A DNA stretch of 64,000 bases from DASZUK01 sp963844575 (GCA_963844575.1 CAWJOU010000005.1:2976001-3040000); one strand, 5' to 3'. Positions 50,964-60,036 are shown, counted from the first letter of the stretch. Numbers and translations are program-made. Notes: generated by a model from the sequence alone, not told the origin.

Positions 50964-52815
50964 TCGGTTCGGCCTCCAGCACCGGCTCCACGTCCGCGTC
51001 GGCACCGGTCTGGCCCGGCTCGATGCCGTCGCTGGGCTCGACGTGGACGTACTTGCCGCCGCGCAGCGCCGATGCGCCGGCGGCGACCAGACTGGCGATG
51101 ATGGCGAAGTCGAACGCGGCATGGAGGCCGTCGGAGAACGCGCCGGAGATGACCCGGGGGAAGAATTGGCGGTCGGTCAGCCCCGCGGCCTGCGCGTGCG
51201 ACAGATGCGCCAGCACCGACGGCCCGACCAGATGCTGCACCGGGTTGTAGCCGAGGAACGCCGCGAACAACGTCGAGACCGGCGGCAGGTGCGCCACCTG
51301 TTCGGCCGTAGACGTCGGAACGCCGTGAGCCACGAGCCCGTGGTAGAGCGCGGCCGGCAACGACGACGCCAGGCCGACGATCATCAGGGTGAAGAAGATG
51401 CCGATCGAGAGGACCTGCCCGGAGTTCTGGAACGTCGAGTTCATGCCTGATCCGACGCCGCGGTGCTCTGCGGGCAGGCTGTTCATGACGCCGGCCCGGT
51501 TCGGCGCGGCGAACGTGCCCACGCCCAATCCGTTGAGCAACAGCAACGCCGCGAACTGCCAGTACGCGAAGTCGATCGGCAGCATCTCGAGGAGGGCGAA
51601 CGAGACGGCGACGGCGACCATCCCGCCGACCGCGAACGGGCGGGGCCCGATGCGGTCGGACAGGTAGCCCGAGACCGGCCCGGCGACCAGGAAGCCGACC
51701 GTCAACGGGATCATGTAGATGCCCGCCCACAACGGCGTACGGGCGAAGTCGTAGCCGTGGAGCGGGAGCCAGATCCCCTGCAGCCAGATGATCAGCATGA
51801 ACATCAGCCCGCCTCGGGCCACTGACGCCAACAGCGTCGAGATGCTCCCGGCCGTGAACGCCCGGATCTTGAACAACGCCAGTCGGAACATCGGATCCGC
51901 CACCCGGGTCTCGATGACGCAGAACGCCGCCAGCGACAGCACGCCGCCGCTCAGGCAGCCGAGCACGAACGGGCTGGTCCAGCCCATCACGTGGCCGCCG
52001 TACGGCTGGATGCCGTACGTGACGCCAACCATGATCAGGATGAGCCCGAGGGCGAACGTGATGTTGCCGCCCCAGTCCAACTTGGCCGTCGACCGTCGGG
52101 GGACCTCTCGGAGCTTCCAGTAGGCCCAGACCGTCCCGAACAGACCGATCGGCACCGACACCAAGAAGATGAGCCGCCACTGGATCGGGCCGAGGATGCC
52201 GCCGAGGACGAGACCGATGAACGTGCCACTGATGCCGGCCACCTGGTTGATGCCGATCGCCATTCCCCGCTGGTCCGCCGGAAACGCGTCGGTGAGGATC
52301 GCCGACGCGTTGGCGATGAGGAACGCCGCCCCCACTCCCTGGAAGATCCGCATGACGATGAGGTAGATGCCGGCCGCCGACCCGCTCATCCACGTCACCG
52401 CCAGCAACAGCGAGAACAGCGTGTAGATGGCGAAGCCGAGGTTGTACATCCTGACCCGGCCGAACATGTCGCCCAGCCGGCCCAGCCCGACGACGAGCAC
52501 GCTCGTGACGACCAGGAAGCCGAGGATCATCCAGAGCAGGTAGAACGTGTTGCCCGGCTCGAGCGGGTCGATCCCGATCCCCCGGAAGATGTCGGGCAGC
52601 GCGATCAACACGATCGACGTGTCGATCGTCGCCATCAGGACGCCGAGCGTCGTGTTCGACAGCGCGATCCACTTGTAGCCGTCGTGGTCCGGATTTCCGC
52701 GCGGCACCGTGCCGTCGAGCAGCCGCCCACCGCCGCCGTCGACCGACCTGGTCGACCGCCCCAGGTCGGCCGCCAGCCGCCCGGTGTCCATGCTCGTCGG
52801 CGTCGTCCGCTTCAT
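50956..52815 (-). CDS. MFS transporter, DHA2 (14-helix) drug/solute exporter type
   Basis: A 619-residue membrane protein with about 14 helices. The first helix has MATIDTSIVLIALPDI, the loop between helices 2 and 3 has GLGRLGDMFGRVRMY, and later AGPVSGYLSDRIGPRP; these are standard MFS motifs. An extracytoplasmic loop of about 80 residues precedes the last helix. It would export a drug or pathway compound by proton exchange. The ATG at 52815 or one eight codons later could be the start. It is convergent with the LLM gene. Confidence 0.9.
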   Translation of the reverse strand: MKRTTPTSMDTGRLAADLGRSTRSVDGGGGRLLDGTVPRGNPDHDGYKWIALSNTTLGVLMATIDTSIVLIALPDIFRGIGIDPLEPGNTFYLLWMILGFLVVTSVLVVGLGRLGDMFGRVRMYNLGFAIYTLFSLLLAVTWMSGSAAGIYLIVMRIFQGVGAAFLIANASAILTDAFPADQRGMAIGINQVAGISGTFIGLVLGGILGPIQWRLIFLVSVPIGLFGTVWAYWKLREVPRRSTAKLDWGGNITFALGLILIMVGVTYGIQPYGGHVMGWTSPFVLGCLSGGVLSLAAFCVIETRVADPMFRLALFKIRAFTAGSISTLLASVARGGLMFMLIIWLQGIWLPLHGYDFARTPLWAGIYMIPLTVGFLVAGPVSGYLSDRIGPRPFAVGGMVAVAVSFALLEMLPIDFAYWQFAALLLLNGLGVGTFAAPNRAGVMNSLPAEHRGVGSGMNSTFQNSGQVLSIGIFFTLMIVGLASSLPAALYHGLVAHGVPTSTAEQVAHLPPVSTLFAAFLGYNPVQHLVGPSVLAHLSHAQAAGLTDRQFFPRVISGAFSDGLHAAFDFAIIASLVAAGASALRGGKYVHVEPSDGIEPGQTGADADVEPVLEAEPIS

Positions 52816-52974
52816 CCCGACGTTGACGTTAACGGAAATCTCGCCGCCTAGGTGAACCCCCAGCTCAGGCGGTTGTCACAGCCCGGGCGTACCGTTCGGC
52901 CATGGTCAGCCCCCATCCTTGGGCCGCCGGCGGTGGTCCACTAGCGTCGAATCGTCTGCCATGACTGATCTGCC

Positions 52975-54510
52975 ATGACTGAGCGCCGCCGAACCTCGAC
53001 CTCCAATTTCGGCGTCGGCCGCCGGGAGGCCCACGACGCCCGGGTGTTCTACGCCCGCTTCGAGGCCCCCGAGCTGTCCGACGACGAGACCGTCGCCGAG
53101 CCGCGGCCGGTCGCCGAGCCGTTCGTCCTGGGGGACGCCCGCCAGATGGACGCCGTCGCGGACAACAGCGTGGCCCTGGTGGTGACGTCACCGCCGTACT
53201 TCGCCGGGAAGCAGTACGAGGAGGAGCTGAACCGCGAAGGGATCCCCAGCTCGTACGGGGAATATCTCCAACTGCTCGAGGAGGTCTTCGCCGAGTGCGT
53301 CCGCACCCTGGAGCCTGGTGGCCGCATCGCGGTGAACGTCGCCAACCTGGGCCGCAAGCCCTACCGCAGCCTGGCGGCCGACGTCATCACGATCCTGCAG
53401 GACAAGCTGCACCTGCTGCTCCGGGGCGAGGTGGTCTGGCAGAAGGGAGAAGGGGCCAGCGGGTCGTGCGCCTGGGGGTCGTTCCGGAGCGCATCGAACC
53501 CGGTGCTCCGCGACCTGACCGAGCGGGTCGTCATCGCCAGCAAGGGCCGGTTCGCCCGGGCCAAGAGCCTCCAGGAGCGGAGCCGCCTGGATCTCCCCCA
53601 CCGCAACACGATCAAGGCCGACGACTTCGCGGCGTACACGCTCGACGTCTGGAACGTCCCACCGGAGAGCGCCCGGCGGGTCAACCATCCCGCTCCCTTC
53701 CCGGTGGAGCTGCCGGCCCGCCTCATCGAGCTGTACACCTACGAGGACGACCTGGTCCTCGACCCGTTCATGGGCTCCGGATCGTCGCTGGTCGCCGCCG
53801 ACGGCCTCCGTCGTCGGTTCGTCGGCTACGACCTCGACCCGGCCTATGTCGAGCTGGCCCGAACGCGCGTCGCCGACGAGCGGGCCAGCCGGCAAGCAGT
53901 CCCGGACGCGAGGGTTGGCGAGAAGGCGAAGGCTCGCAATAAGGGGACACAGAAGGATGGCCGGCCAGCCGGCAAGGCGGGCGGGCGGGGGCGCAAGAGC
54001 ACCCCGGCGGAGGTGGAGATAGCGCCGGAGGACTTCCAGGCCCGGGCCAGCCGCGAAGGTAAGGCCGCGCAGGATCTGGCGGAGGAGTTGCTGACCGAAG
54101 CCGGGTTCTCGATCCGGAGCCGAAACCAACGGATTCCACGGACCGGGGTCGTCATCAACTTCGTGGCCGAGGACGCGTCCGGCAAGCCTTGGTACTTCGA
54201 CGTCTCGGGCGCCTTCACCACCCACCGCGGGGGACTGCTCAGAACGGACGCGGTGTGGAAGACCCTGGGTCGGGCGAACGTGCTGGTCCGCAACACGGCT
54301 TGGCCGCTGGTGTTCTTGACCTCCCACCTACCGAAGCGGCCGAGCGAAGGCGACACGGCGCTCCGGGCGGCCGGGCCCGAGGCCTTCTTCGACGCCATCT
54401 GCATGCTGACAGGTGACCACCTCAACCGCCTGCGGGCCTACGCGGCGGGCGCCCACCAGGACCAGCCACTCGAAGGGTTTTGGACGCACCAAGAGCTCAA
54501 CCGGGGCTGA
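52975..54510 (+). CDS. DNA methyltransferase with C-terminal nuclease-like domain
   Basis: A 511-residue protein. Residues 48-300 are a beta-class methyltransferase: motif IV TSPPY at 71-75 comes before motif I DPFMGSGS at 263-270, typical of N4-cytosine or N6-adenine enzymes. A basic linker (about 303-345) follows. Residues 355-480 carry a fold with a helix AAQDLAEELLTEAGF, then VINFVAED and WYFDVSG, resembling a PD-(D/E)xK core. The usual Lys is replaced by Ser, so its activity is uncertain. The stop overlaps the next gene's start. A 14-bp tandem duplication spans its start codon. Confidence 0.85.
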   Translation: MTERRRTSTSNFGVGRREAHDARVFYARFEAPELSDDETVAEPRPVAEPFVLGDARQMDAVADNSVALVVTSPPYFAGKQYEEELNREGIPSSYGEYLQLLEEVFAECVRTLEPGGRIAVNVANLGRKPYRSLAADVITILQDKLHLLLRGEVVWQKGEGASGSCAWGSFRSASNPVLRDLTERVVIASKGRFARAKSLQERSRLDLPHRNTIKADDFAAYTLDVWNVPPESARRVNHPAPFPVELPARLIELYTYEDDLVLDPFMGSGSSLVAADGLRRRFVGYDLDPAYVELARTRVADERASRQAVPDARVGEKAKARNKGTQKDGRPAGKAGGRGRKSTPAEVEIAPEDFQARASREGKAAQDLAEELLTEAGFSIRSRNQRIPRTGVVINFVAEDASGKPWYFDVSGAFTTHRGGLLRTDAVWKTLGRANVLVRNTAWPLVFLTSHLPKRPSEGDTALRAAGPEAFFDAICMLTGDHLNRLRAYAAGAHQDQPLEGFWTHQELNRG

Positions 54511-54824
54511 TGCCGAGGATCGTGGCCTACGCGGTGGTGCACGACGAGCCCCCGACCGTGTTCGTCGCCGAAGACCTCCCGACCCTCAACTGGGTCTTGG
54601 CCCTCAAGCTCATCGCACCGACCGACCCGAGGCGACTCCCGGTCGGCGTTCGCAGCCAGCTGCGCGACGCGGTTGCCGAAGAGCGATGGGGCGATGCGGT
54701 GGCCACGTGGATCACGTATACCGGCGTCGCCGTCGACGTCTACCCGTCGACCGAGCTCTACGAAGAGGGTGATATGACGCTGGCCCCCCTGGAGTTGCAG
54801 TTCCGGCCACTGTTCGAGGACTGA
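54510..54824 (+). CDS. Unknown small protein coupled to the methyltransferase, 104 residues
   Basis: A 104-residue soluble protein beginning MPRIVAYAVVHDEPPTVFVAEDLPTLNWVLALKL. Its ATG overlaps the methyltransferase stop (TGATG), and its stop is one base before the next start, so the three genes are expressed together. It is rich in Asp/Glu and Leu and has no metal motif. The acidic nature would fit a regulator, inhibitor or DNA-mimic partner, but I do not recognise the family. Confidence 0.65.
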   Translation: MPRIVAYAVVHDEPPTVFVAEDLPTLNWVLALKLIAPTDPRRLPVGVRSQLRDAVAEERWGDAVATWITYTGVAVDVYPSTELYEEGDMTLAPLELQFRPLFED

Positions 54825-54825
54825 C

Positions 54826-55830
54826 GTGCCGTCGGCCCTGACGACGGTCACGGAGCTGGCCACCGGCCTGGGCATGCTCGGCGACGCCACCGTCGACGAC
54901 GCCATCGCCCGTCGTTCGCCCGAGATGGTGAGCGTCGCCCCGGCGGTCTGGGACCAGCTCCACGTGCTCCGCCAGGGCGGCCTCCACGACGACCACTTCG
55001 ACGCGGCGTTCGCCAACGGGGTGGCCTTCCTGACGGCGACCGAAGCCCTGCGGGGGCGGCGCCCGGCCATCGTCGAGTGGAAGGGGTCCCAGCGGGCCCC
55101 GGGCGACGAGGTGGCGCCGATCGACCTCCGCGTGGACCACGTCTACCTCGTGAGCTGCAAGTACCGGTCGAAGATCCTCTTCAACGCCTCGCCGTCCCAC
55201 CTCTTCGAGGATCGGCTGGCCGGCCGGCACGGGCGACGGAGCGGCGACTGGTACGCCGCGACCGCGCCGGCGGCGTACGAGTCGCTCTACGAGTTGGTCC
55301 GCACGGCGGTCGACCCGGTGGGTCTGCCGCGCCGGGTGGACGAGCTCCGAATCGAGGACCGGCGGCGGTTGGGCCACGCCCTGGCTGACGGCTGGCCGGA
55401 TGGCGGAGCCGACGGCTACGCCGAGCTGGCCGCGGCGGTGAGCGCCGGTTCGGCCGAACGGTGGTCGGCCGCGCTGGCCGGACGCGACGAGCGCGAGGCC
55501 ATGCTGTGGCGGCTGCTGCGGATGGGCAGCGCCCCCTACTTCGTCCTCGGCTCGACGACGCGGTCGTCCCTCCGCCTGCGGATCGCCACCCCGTGGGACT
55601 GGCGCCAGCAGTTCCGGCTCGTCGCCTTCGACGTCGACGCCCAGCCGGGCGGCCAGCCGCGGGTCGGCTGGCGGGCGACCGTGCGCGACCTGCACACCGG
55701 CCAGCACCACGACGTCGGTGGCCACGTCGAGGTCCGCTGGAGCCACGGCCGGTTCGGCGGGCTGCCGGAGGCCAAGGTCTACCTCGACACCCCGCACGAG
55801 TCCGTGCCCGGCTACGTGTCGCTGGCCTGA
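54826..55830 (+). CDS. Unknown protein with endonuclease-like core, 334 residues
   Basis: The middle of the protein reads VEWKG near residue 83, then PIDLRVDHVYLVSCKYRSKIL at 99-119. Acidic residues followed by a strand ending in Cys-Lys recall a PD-(D/E)xK nuclease core, as does the HFDAAFANGVAFL helix before it. The last 100 residues form strands with WDWRQQFRLVAFDVD, perhaps a DNA-binding part. Being coupled to a methyltransferase, it is the best candidate for the cutting enzyme of a restriction system. This is inference from context and weak motifs. Confidence 0.6.
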   Translation: MPSALTTVTELATGLGMLGDATVDDAIARRSPEMVSVAPAVWDQLHVLRQGGLHDDHFDAAFANGVAFLTATEALRGRRPAIVEWKGSQRAPGDEVAPIDLRVDHVYLVSCKYRSKILFNASPSHLFEDRLAGRHGRRSGDWYAATAPAAYESLYELVRTAVDPVGLPRRVDELRIEDRRRLGHALADGWPDGGADGYAELAAAVSAGSAERWSAALAGRDEREAMLWRLLRMGSAPYFVLGSTTRSSLRLRIATPWDWRQQFRLVAFDVDAQPGGQPRVGWRATVRDLHTGQHHDVGGHVEVRWSHGRFGGLPEAKVYLDTPHESVPGYVSLA

Positions 55831-55862
55831 GTGTCCTTACAACCGCCGGCTTACTCGGTTGC

Positions 55863-55877
55863 GGGCCGTCACGGCCC
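55863..55877. terminator. Hairpin between convergent genes
   Basis: GGGCCG and CGGCCC arms around TCA lie 32 bases after the endonuclease-like gene and just before the 3' end of the small leftward gene. A short GC-rich terminator usable on both strands is likely. Confidence 0.5.
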
Positions 55878-55882
55878 GGACG

Positions 55883-56101
55883 TCAGATCCTGTCGAGAAG
55901 GCCGAAGTAACGAGAGTGGGTGTTCTCCATCGCTGCCCGGCTCTCGGCCCCGAGCACTACGATCTCCAGGTCGGGGTTCTGCTTGTTCTCGATCTCCAGA
56001 CGCAGCCGCTCCGCCATGGCAACCCGCTGATCCGCGAATTCCTGGATCTCGCGCACCAGCTCCCCGCGGCGTCGGTTAAAGACGAGGAGGTAATACGTCA
56101 C
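55883..56101 (-). CDS. Small partner protein of the RelA/SpoT-domain gene, 72 residues
   Basis: A 72-residue protein starting MTYYLLVFNRRRGELVREIQEF, followed by an acidic/basic helix and a strand (EIVVLGAESRAA). It starts two bases after the RelA-domain stop, so the two are one transcription unit. Small proteins after toxic alarmone synthetases are often antitoxins, which makes that role possible here. I do not recognise the family. Confidence 0.6.
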   Translation of the reverse strand: MTYYLLVFNRRRGELVREIQEFADQRVAMAERLRLEIENKQNPDLEIVVLGAESRAAMENTHSRYFGLLDRI

Positions 56102-56103
56102 GG

Positions 56104-56856
56104 TTAGAGGTTACCTGTCTTGATGATCTGGACCAGTGTCTCAAGGATTTCGCGGAACTGTGCCTTGAGGCCCTCCACCGTGGTCCGCTCGCCGTCGTCG
56201 AGCTCCCGCTTCACGAGATTGTCCATGTTCTCCAAGCCCTCCACACCTTCAGCGAGCTCGATCAGCTCACGCGTAAAGGCGCCCCGAGTTGAGAACGGCC
56301 CAACGATCGGCAGGTCCGGCCGCTCCGGTCCCTGCCCGTAGCGAACCCCGCGGCCCCAGTGGTCGCCCAAGGCTTCCATGGCCTGCGCCCACATGTCCTG
56401 GAAATGAGTCCGCACCTGAATCTCGACTCGACATCCGTTCACCTTCGGCACCAGGTGCACCGCCCGATACCCATGCATCGGAACCGCTCGGCGGTCGACG
56501 ACCTTCGCCGCCGGCCAGAGATCCAGGACCCGAGCAACGACGGCGTCCTGTTCGGCGAGCGTCATGTCACGGACGATCCTGGCTCCGGCCAGGTCGTCGA
56601 TGCCCCGCAGCGTCAAATGAGGCTCTCGGCGGAGCTTGTCGATCGTGGTCGGGTACGTCTTGAGCCGCGTGGTCGGGGGCAATCCGATGCCGTGCAGCCG
56701 CTCGACGACTTCGTCGAGCGCGTTGCCGTGCTCGGTCAGCACTACTCCGAGAAGTGCGAGATCTTCGTCGCTCGGCTGTACAGCGTCCCGGAGCCGGCGA
56801 CCCAGTTTGTCGACCTGACTTCCGGACAACGCCCGCATACGGTCATCTTCGTCCAT
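56104..56856 (-). CDS. RelA/SpoT-domain protein, small alarmone-synthetase type
   Basis: A 250-residue single-domain (p)ppGpp-synthetase-like protein. It has TRLKTYPTTIDKL (63-75), IDDLAGARIV (86-95), GYRAVHLV (129-136) and EIQVRTHFQDMWAQAMEALGDHW (145-167), which contain the ATP, magnesium and guanosine-binding residues. There is no hydrolase, TGS or ACT domain. A helical tail of about 50 residues follows. Small members include housekeeping synthetases and toxins that pyrophosphorylate tRNA. The tiny partner downstream and the nearby methyltransferase favour a toxin or defence role. Confidence 0.85.
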   Translation of the reverse strand: MDEDDRMRALSGSQVDKLGRRLRDAVQPSDEDLALLGVVLTEHGNALDEVVERLHGIGLPPTTRLKTYPTTIDKLRREPHLTLRGIDDLAGARIVRDMTLAEQDAVVARVLDLWPAAKVVDRRAVPMHGYRAVHLVPKVNGCRVEIQVRTHFQDMWAQAMEALGDHWGRGVRYGQGPERPDLPIVGPFSTRGAFTRELIELAEGVEGLENMDNLVKRELDDGERTTVEGLKAQFREILETLVQIIKTGNL

Positions 56857-56881
56857 CGCGGGCGACCTTGATCGCCGGTCG

Positions 56882-56933
56882 TGTCGCCGGGGCTAGTGGG
56901 CACGGGGTGGTTACCCCCACTGAGCCGGCGACA
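56882..56933. promoter_or_regulatory. Three-part nested hairpin upstream of the RelA-domain gene
   Basis: Outer arms TGTCGCCGG and CCGGCGACA enclose AGTG/CACT and GGGGT/ACCCC pairs around GGTT. The structure begins 26 bases before the RelA-domain ATG, in the divergent spacer with the RDD gene. It could be an operator or an RNA leader fold that limits expression. Confidence 0.45.
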
Positions 56934-57053
56934 AACGCGAGGCATGCCGCGCTGCGGCCCTGCGGATGGGTGACGCCCACTTCATCACTGAACGATGCAC
57001 GTCATCGCTATCTGGCATAGCCTCCTCGGACCTGATGGACCCGAGGGAGGACC

Positions 57054-57662
57054 ATGACCGCCGACGACGACGCTGTTCCGGAACCGACCGACGCGTCGGG
57101 CGCGACGACGCCTGAGCCGCCGTCCGCCCCACAACCCGGGTACCCGCCGCCGAGCGCACCGCCGCCGCCCAACGCCCCCCCTCCGAACACCCCGCCGCCG
57201 GGCGCACCGCCCTACGCGCCACCTGCGCCTTACGGCGCGCCGCCCGTCTCGGCCGACCTCGCCGGCCTCCAACTGCCGCCCGGCGTCACCCTGGCCCCCG
57301 TCGGGCGCCGGATCGGCGCCTACTTCCTGTCCTTCCTCCTGTTCATAGTCCTGCTCGGGATCGGGTGGTTCATCTGGGGGGCGTTCCTCTGGCGCAAGGG
57401 GCAGAGCCCGGCGTTCCGGGTGCTGAAGCTCCACGTCGTCCCCAAAGAAGGCGGCACGCCCGTCGGCTTCGGAAAGATGGCGCTACGGGACATCGTCGGG
57501 GGGATCGCCCAGAGCATCCTCAGCTGGATCACGCTGCTGATCTCGTTCATCCTCTTCCTGACCAGGGACCTGCACCAGCCGTTCACCGACCTGATCGCCG
57601 GCACCACGGTGGTCCACGACCCCACCGGCGTGTACGACCAGATGCGGGCCGAGCAGGCCTAG
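57054..57662 (+). CDS. RDD-family membrane protein with Pro-rich head
   Basis: A 202-residue protein. Residues 1-70 are a Pro/Ala-rich tail (repeats of PPPxAPP). An RDD domain follows: VGRRIGAYFLSFLLF with the family Arg and GAY variant, two membrane helices, KGQSPAFRVLKLHVV between them, and RDLHQPFTDLIAGTTVV at the end. RDD proteins are membrane proteins of mostly unknown role. GGGAGG precedes the ATG. It is followed by an SDR 69 bases later. Confidence 0.82.
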   Translation: MTADDDAVPEPTDASGATTPEPPSAPQPGYPPPSAPPPPNAPPPNTPPPGAPPYAPPAPYGAPPVSADLAGLQLPPGVTLAPVGRRIGAYFLSFLLFIVLLGIGWFIWGAFLWRKGQSPAFRVLKLHVVPKEGGTPVGFGKMALRDIVGGIAQSILSWITLLISFILFLTRDLHQPFTDLIAGTTVVHDPTGVYDQMRAEQA

Positions 57663-57731
57663 CGGTCGCCGGCCGGTCCAGGACCGATCAGTGCCGAGGA
57701 CCAGTCGGCCCAGGACTGGCAGTGAGGAACG

Positions 57732-58589
57732 ATGAACGCCGGCGGGGGGCGTCGGGTGGCGCTGGTCACGGGGGCCAGCCGCGGCATCGGCAAGGCCGCG
57801 GCGATCGCGTTGGCTGCAGCCGGCCTCGACGTCGCCGTCACCGCCCGGACGCGACACCGGGGCGAGGGACGTGACGACTCGGACGTCGGCGACGGCCAGC
57901 CGGTCCCCGGCAGCCTCGACGAGACGGCCGAGCTGATCGAGGCGGCCGGCGTCCGGTCGCTGCCGGTAACGGCCGATCTCTTCGACCACCGGTCGCTCGT
58001 CGCGGCGGTCGACGACGTGCTCGGCCAGTGGGGCCGGATCGACGTCCTCGTCAACAACGCCATCACGACCGGACCGGGCGGGATGGTCTCGTTCGTCGAC
58101 CTCACGGTCGAGCAGCTGCAGGCTCGCCTCGACGCCAACGTCGTCGCTCAGGCCGTCGTCACCAAGGCGGTCCTGCCGGCGATGCTCGACGCCGGGAGCG
58201 GCACGATCGTGAACGTAACGTCGGCGGTGGCGTCGAGCGATCCGCCGGCCCCGGTCGGACAGGGTGGTTGGGGCTACGGCTACGCGGCGTCGAAGGGCGC
58301 GTTCCACCGGATGGCGGGCATCCTCGCCGTCGAGCTCGGCCCGCAGGGCATCGTCGCGGTCAACGTCGACCCCGGCTACGTCGACACCGAGCGCCAGCTG
58401 GCCAACGCCGCGGCCAATGGGCTCGAAAGCCACTACCGCGGCGCGCCGCCATCGGTCCCCGGCGCGGTCGTCGCCTGGTTGGCGACGTCGCCGGAGGCCG
58501 CGGCCTACAACGGCCAGACCGTCCGGGCCCAGAAGGTCGCGCTCGAGCTCGGCCTCCACGCGGACTGGCGGAATATCCCCGGTCGCTGA
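57732..58589 (+). CDS. SDR-family oxidoreductase
   Basis: A 285-residue SDR with TGASRGIG near residue 13, NNAI for NNAG, NVTS and the catalytic GYAASK, with a longer loop of Pro/Gly before the Tyr than usual. A 20-residue insert after beta2 (around RHRGEGRDDSDVGD) is another departure. The Arg after beta2 favours NADP. It is convergent with a small membrane-protein gene across a strong inverted repeat. Substrate unknown. Confidence 0.87.
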   Translation: MNAGGGRRVALVTGASRGIGKAAAIALAAAGLDVAVTARTRHRGEGRDDSDVGDGQPVPGSLDETAELIEAAGVRSLPVTADLFDHRSLVAAVDDVLGQWGRIDVLVNNAITTGPGGMVSFVDLTVEQLQARLDANVVAQAVVTKAVLPAMLDAGSGTIVNVTSAVASSDPPAPVGQGGWGYGYAASKGAFHRMAGILAVELGPQGIVAVNVDPGYVDTERQLANAAANGLESHYRGAPPSVPGAVVAWLATSPEAAAYNGQTVRAQKVALELGLHADWRNIPGR

Positions 58590-58614
58590 ACCGACCGCCG
58601 ATCCAGTGGCTGAG

Positions 58615-58694
58615 TCGATCGGCCGGCGTCGTACCAACCCCGGGCTCGCCATGCCCGGTCGCTGGTCCGTCCCCGCAGCACGCCGGCCGATCGA
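58615..58694. repeat. 15-bp perfect inverted repeat between convergent genes
   Basis: TCGATCGGCCGGCGT at 58615-58629 pairs perfectly with 58680-58694 across 50 bases. It lies in the 141-base spacer between the SDR and the leftward 117-residue gene, so it may serve as a bidirectional terminator. Confidence 0.6.
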
Positions 58695-58730
58695 TGCGAG
58701 CCCCAGCCGACCGATGCCGGCGGGCGGGCG

Positions 58731-59084
58731 TCAGGCGACGACGAGCTGGCCGTACGTGGCGCAGAGACCGAACGCGTCGACGACGAGGAACCCGATGATG
58801 AGGACGAGGACGATCGGCCGCCACCACGGGTGATTACGGGCCCGCACGGCCGGCATGTACCACGCCGGGAGCGAACCGGGCAGCGGGGACGGGAACTGCG
58901 AGAGGTAGAGGTCGACCGGTACCGCGTCGTCGGACAGCGGCGTGGCCGGGTCGGCGGCGAGGGCGAGGGCGGTCAGCTCCTCGTCCGTCAACGCCCGGTT
59001 CTCGGGGATCGCCGGCTCGGCCGGGTGGGCAGGCCCAGCCACCAGCGCCCGGTTCACCGAAAGGTCGTCGGCGGCGGTGTCCAC
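58731..59084 (-). CDS. Single-helix membrane protein, 117 residues
   Basis: A soluble N-terminal part of about 90 residues (LTDEELTALALAADP...) and one C-terminal membrane helix (PIVLVLIIGFLVVDAFGLCATYG), so a tail-anchored protein. I do not recognise the family. The GTG at 59084 comes three bases after the stop of the VOC gene, so the two are co-transcribed. Confidence 0.65.
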   Translation of the reverse strand: MDTAADDLSVNRALVAGPAHPAEPAIPENRALTDEELTALALAADPATPLSDDAVPVDLYLSQFPSPLPGSLPAWYMPAVRARNHPWWRPIVLVLIIGFLVVDAFGLCATYGQLVVA

Positions 59085-59087
59085 CGC

Positions 59088-59864
59088 TCAGCCCTGCAGC
59101 TCGGCCTTGAGGGCGAGCACGTTGAACGGCGCGCCACCGGGATCGAGGGCGACGGCGAACCGGCCCGGCTCGATGTCCATCGGGCCCATCATCACCGTCC
59201 CGCCGAGCTCGCCGATCCGGGCGACCGCCTGATCGGCGTCGTCCACCGCGAAGTACACGCCCCAGTGCGGCGGGACCTCGGCCGGCATCTCCGCCGGCTT
59301 CTCCATCATCCCGCCGACGGAGCGGTCGCCGACCTTCCACTCCGTGTAGACCATCCCGTCGCCGCCCTGCGTCTCGGCCCCCCAACCGAAGACGGTGGCG
59401 TAAAACGCCTTGGCCGCGTCGACGTCGGTCGTGATGAGCTCGCTCCAGCAGTACGTGTTCGGCTCGTTGACGAGACCGGCGCCCTGGTGGGCCCGCGGCT
59501 GCCAGATCCCGATCACCGCGCCGGCCGGGTCGGCGAAGATCCCGAGCCGGCCGACGTCGAGGACGTCCATCGCCGGCACGAGCACCTGGCCACCGGCGCC
59601 CTCGACGTTGCCGATCACGTCGTCGACGCTGTCGACGTTGACGTACGTCATCCAAACGGTCGGGAAGTTCGGGTCCATCTTCGGCGCGAGCCCGGCGACC
59701 GGCTGGCCGCCGATCGTGGCCATCGTGTAGCCCCCGGCCTCCGGCGGGCCCTCGGGGGTATCCCAGCCGAAGAGGCTGCCGTAGAAGGCCCGGGCCTTCG
59801 GAAGATCCTCCGTGCTCAGGTCCACCCAGGACGGGACGCCGTGGTCGTAACGGTCGACCTCCAT
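59088..59864 (-). CDS. Tandem-VOC protein (two glyoxalase domains)
   Basis: A 258-residue protein made of two VOC modules: residues 8-120 (GVPSWVDLSTEDLPKARAFYGSLFGW ... IWQPR) and 128-258 (CWSELITTDVDAAKAFYATVFGW ... FNVLALK). Such actinobacterial two-domain proteins resemble hydroxylase- or resistance-associated VOC members of unknown substrate. The ATG at 59864 has GGAGGTG upstream. Only the first and last Glu/His sets of each module can be recognised as metal ligands. Confidence 0.83.
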   Translation of the reverse strand: MEVDRYDHGVPSWVDLSTEDLPKARAFYGSLFGWDTPEGPPEAGGYTMATIGGQPVAGLAPKMDPNFPTVWMTYVNVDSVDDVIGNVEGAGGQVLVPAMDVLDVGRLGIFADPAGAVIGIWQPRAHQGAGLVNEPNTYCWSELITTDVDAAKAFYATVFGWGAETQGGDGMVYTEWKVGDRSVGGMMEKPAEMPAEVPPHWGVYFAVDDADQAVARIGELGGTVMMGPMDIEPGRFAVALDPGGAPFNVLALKAELQG

Positions 59865-60036
59865 CTCACCGCACCTCCCCCGTCGGCTCGTGCTCTGTCG
59901 ACGGCTCTCGCTGCCTCCGACCGTACCCCTCCAGAGGCCGCCTCGCTCGTAGACCACCGTTTTGTGTAACGGATCACGGTTCTGGGGCCAGCTGCCGGTC
60001 CCCGGGTTCCGGACCCCCCGATGGGATGATGGCGCG

